A stretch of 64,000 nucleotides of DNA from Tsuneonella litorea (GTDB lineage Bacteria > Pseudomonadota > Alphaproteobacteria > Sphingomonadales > Sphingomonadaceae), in NCBI RefSeq assembly GCF_025154015.1, contig NZ_JAOAMV010000002.1, positions 248,001 to 312,000 on the forward strand. Direction: 5' to 3'. A program made the position numbers and the translations under genes. A model generated the notes under the pieces. It saw only the letters and a list, made by a program, of their open reading frames with translations. It did no database searches and had not been told where the DNA came from. Within the stretch, counting starts at the first letter, position 1; the number at the start of each line of letters is the position of its first letter. This document shows, piece by piece, positions 62,450 to 64,000 of the stretch.

Positions 62450-63468
62450 TCCGCGAGAGCCCGCACCGCGGCCTTCGCGAAGACCGTCGGGAGGCCCGCC
62501 GCCTCGAGGTCGCTGACCGGCCACCATTCGCCCGGACCGACCGGCTCGGCCGACCGCGAGGCACGCACGGCAAGTTCAAGCTCGAAATGGGTGAAGCCGT
62601 GGCGGACGACACCTGCGTCGCGCCAGTCGCCCGGGCGCTCTCCGGCACCGTCGCCGCGGGCCGACCACCCGTCGTCAGGCAGCGCCCGCATCCCTCCGAG
62701 CAATCCGGCACCCGGGCGCCGCACCAGCCAGACCGCGCCATTTCGTTCGACCCAGAACGCGGTGCCCCTTCGCAGCGGCTTGGCCTTCTTCGCCGCCCTG
62801 ACCGGATAGCGCGCGGGCTCGCCTTCCTCCCTCGCCGCGCAATCGCCCGATATGGGGCAAAGGAGGCAACGCGGGTCGCGCGGGGTGCAGATCGTCGCGC
62901 CGAGATCCATCATCGCCTGCGCGAAGTCTCCGGCCCGCGACGCGGGGGTGATCGCGTCCGTCCAGCGCCGAATCTCGCCGCGCACGCCGGGGAGCGGCGC
63001 GGAGATGGCGAACAGGCGCGAGACAACACGCTCGACGTTGGCATCGACGACGACCGCGCGGCGGCCGAACGCGATCGCCGCCACGGCTGCTGCGATGTAA
63101 ATGCCAACCCCCGGCAACGCGCGCAGTTCGCCTTCGCTGTCGGGGAACCCGCCGCGGGCGGCCACTGCGCGTGCCGCGGCGATCAGGTTGCGCGCCCGCG
63201 AATAGTATCCCAGCCCCGCCCAGGCAGCCATGACCTCTGCGTCGTCGGCCGCGGCCAGTGCATCGACGGTCGGCCAGCGTTCGAGGAACCTTGCATAGTA
63301 GGGCGCGACCGCGGCGGTGGTCGTCTGCTGGAGCATCACTTCCGACAGCCACACGCGATAGGGGTCCGGGGCCGGTGAACCGGGCGGACTTCGCCATGGC
63401 AGCGCCCGCGCATGGCGATCGTACCAGTCGAGCAGTCGGCCCGGTATGCTGTCCTCGCTGGCGCTCAT
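62446..63468 (-). CDS. mutY: A/G-specific adenine glycosylase
   Basis: Base-excision enzyme that removes adenine opposite 8-oxoguanine. The 340 residues have the catalytic Glu43 (LSEVMLQQT) and Asp142 (VDANVERV), the LPGVGIYIAA helix-hairpin-helix, and the FeS cluster Cys194, Cys201, Cys204, Cys210 (C-X6-C-X2-C-X5-C). The C-terminal Nudix-like lesion-recognition domain begins around residue 230. The ATG at 63468 diverges from the DUF721 gene. Confidence 0.94.
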   Translation of the reverse strand: MSASEDSIPGRLLDWYDRHARALPWRSPPGSPAPDPYRVWLSEVMLQQTTTAAVAPYYARFLERWPTVDALAAADDAEVMAAWAGLGYYSRARNLIAAARAVAARGGFPDSEGELRALPGVGIYIAAAVAAIAFGRRAVVVDANVERVVSRLFAISAPLPGVRGEIRRWTDAITPASRAGDFAQAMMDLGATICTPRDPRCLLCPISGDCAAREEGEPARYPVRAAKKAKPLRRGTAFWVERNGAVWLVRRPGAGLLGGMRALPDDGWSARGDGAGERPGDWRDAGVVRHGFTHFELELAVRASRSAEPVGPGEWWPVSDLEAAGLPTVFAKAAVRALAD

Positions 63469-63482
63469 GGCGCGCCTATGGC

Positions 63483-64000
63483 ATGGCCGCGCCGACGATG
63501 GAACGGGAAGCGAAACCCCTCAAGGCGAAGCAGTACACGCGGCCGCGCGGCGGGCCGGCGAAGTCGATCGCCGAACTGACCCCGCAGGTCGGGCGCACGG
63601 CATTCCGCCGGTTCGGCTTCGTCCAGTCGAGCGTCGTCACCCGCTGGCCCGAGATCGTGGGCGCAGCGCACGCGAAGGTCTGCACGCCCGAGGCGATCCG
63701 TTTTCCGCCCGGCGAGAAGGCCGACGGCATCCTGCAGCTCGTCGTCCTGCCGGCGCACGCGCCGCTCATCCAGCACGTGATCCCCGAGATCATGGAGCGG
63801 GTGAACCGCTTCTTCGGTTACAAGGCTGTGTCGAGAGTGAAGCTGCGGCAAGGCGCGGTTCAGGCCCCGAAAGCCACGGTGCGCGGCGAAGCACGTCCCG
63901 ATGCTCCGCCTTCGCTCAAGCCCATTCCGCTCGAACTCGGAGAGTCGCTGCGCGATGTCGGCGACCCGGAGCTGCGCGCCGTGCTCGAATCGCTCGCCCG
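63483..64000 (+). CDS. DUF721/DciA-like protein, 3' end cut by the window edge
   Basis: The visible 172 residues include KSIAELTPQVGRTAFRRFGF, TRWPEIVGAAHAKVCTPEAIRF and LQLVVLPAHAPLIQHVIPEIMERVNRFFG, the DUF721 core found in DciA, the loader of replicative helicase. Alphaproteobacterial copies usually have a longer C-terminal tail, which would lie beyond the window; residues from about 130 on look unstructured. The start is the ATG at 63483; nearby ATGs at 63467 and 63478 are out of frame. It diverges from mutY, a common arrangement in this class. Confidence 0.85.
   Translation, partial: MAAPTMEREAKPLKAKQYTRPRGGPAKSIAELTPQVGRTAFRRFGFVQSSVVTRWPEIVGAAHAKVCTPEAIRFPPGEKADGILQLVVLPAHAPLIQHVIPEIMERVNRFFGYKAVSRVKLRQGAVQAPKATVRGEARPDAPPSLKPIPLELGESLRDVGDPELRAVLESLA

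Overview
The window is a dense, high-GC stretch of core chromosome from an alphaproteobacterium, most likely a sphingomonad of the Erythrobacteraceae type. That placement is inferred from a Shemin-pathway hemA, a MucR-family regulator, a PccR/ScfR-type regulator divergent from pccB, a class II DAHP synthase, and the tsaB-rimI-mucR-fur-plsC-miaB-phoH-ybeY-corC series. I see no rRNA, tRNA, CRISPR array, insertion sequence, prophage or integrated element. No stretch longer than about 215 bases lacks a gene.

Layout. 1-6971: propionyl-CoA/methylmalonyl-CoA operon (pccB, mce, a GST, scpA, bioB) on the minus strand, divergent from pccR, with TTTGCAAA-like operator repeats between. 6968-15050 (minus): short-chain dehydrogenase, NAD-dependent epimerase, glutathione reductase, unknown lipoprotein, RhlE helicase with a hairpin-rich leader, DUF4886 esterase-like protein, and pgi. 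15191-17950 (plus): lepB-rnc-era and a small membrane protein, all overlapping. 17961-22436 (minus): plsY, dprA, topA and a 60-residue HTH-like protein. 22553-29359 (plus): murI, hemA, a PAS/GGDEF/EAL/PilZ protein, a nitroreductase, and a TauD dioxygenase paired with a metallo-beta-lactamase-like protein. 29360-33115 (minus): polyamine genes (carboxy(nor)spermidine dehydrogenase, nspC, ornithine decarboxylase with a structured leader). 33176-35090 (plus): PLP dehydratase and two tandem MAPEG proteins. 35097-39943 (minus): egtB-egtD for ergothioneine, a membrane aspartic protease, a tyrosine phosphatase and trxB. 40058-46823: quinone reductase, DAHP synthase, a two-domain M16 peptidase, a Nfu Fe-S scaffold and a nitroreductase-fold reductase. 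46866-53813 (plus): tsaB to corC. 53888-64000: LysR, EcsC, AraC, cyclophilin, MgtE, DUF1489, an 88-residue hydrophilic protein, DsbA-like, NudC, serine hydrolase, small membrane protein, mutY and the start of a DUF721 gene.

How the genes work together. Propionyl-CoA is carboxylated, epimerised and isomerised to succinyl-CoA; biotin for the carboxylase comes from BioB, and PccR probably senses the pathway. A thiol-redox theme runs through the window: Gor, TrxB, GST, two MAPEG proteins, ergothioneine synthesis and a DsbA-like protein. The polyamine genes would convert ornithine to putrescine and then add an aminopropyl group by the carboxyspermidine route. Many neighbours share ATGA, GTGA or CTGA stop/start overlaps, so translational coupling is the rule. 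Three of the eight convergent gene pairs end on a shared CTAG.

No wholly new multi-gene system stands out. The most promising unexplained signals are the structured leader of the ornithine decarboxylase gene (30566-30673), the hairpin-rich leader of rhlE, the nested palindrome between plsY and murI, the small HTH protein coupled to topA, and a likely CTG start for ybeY.
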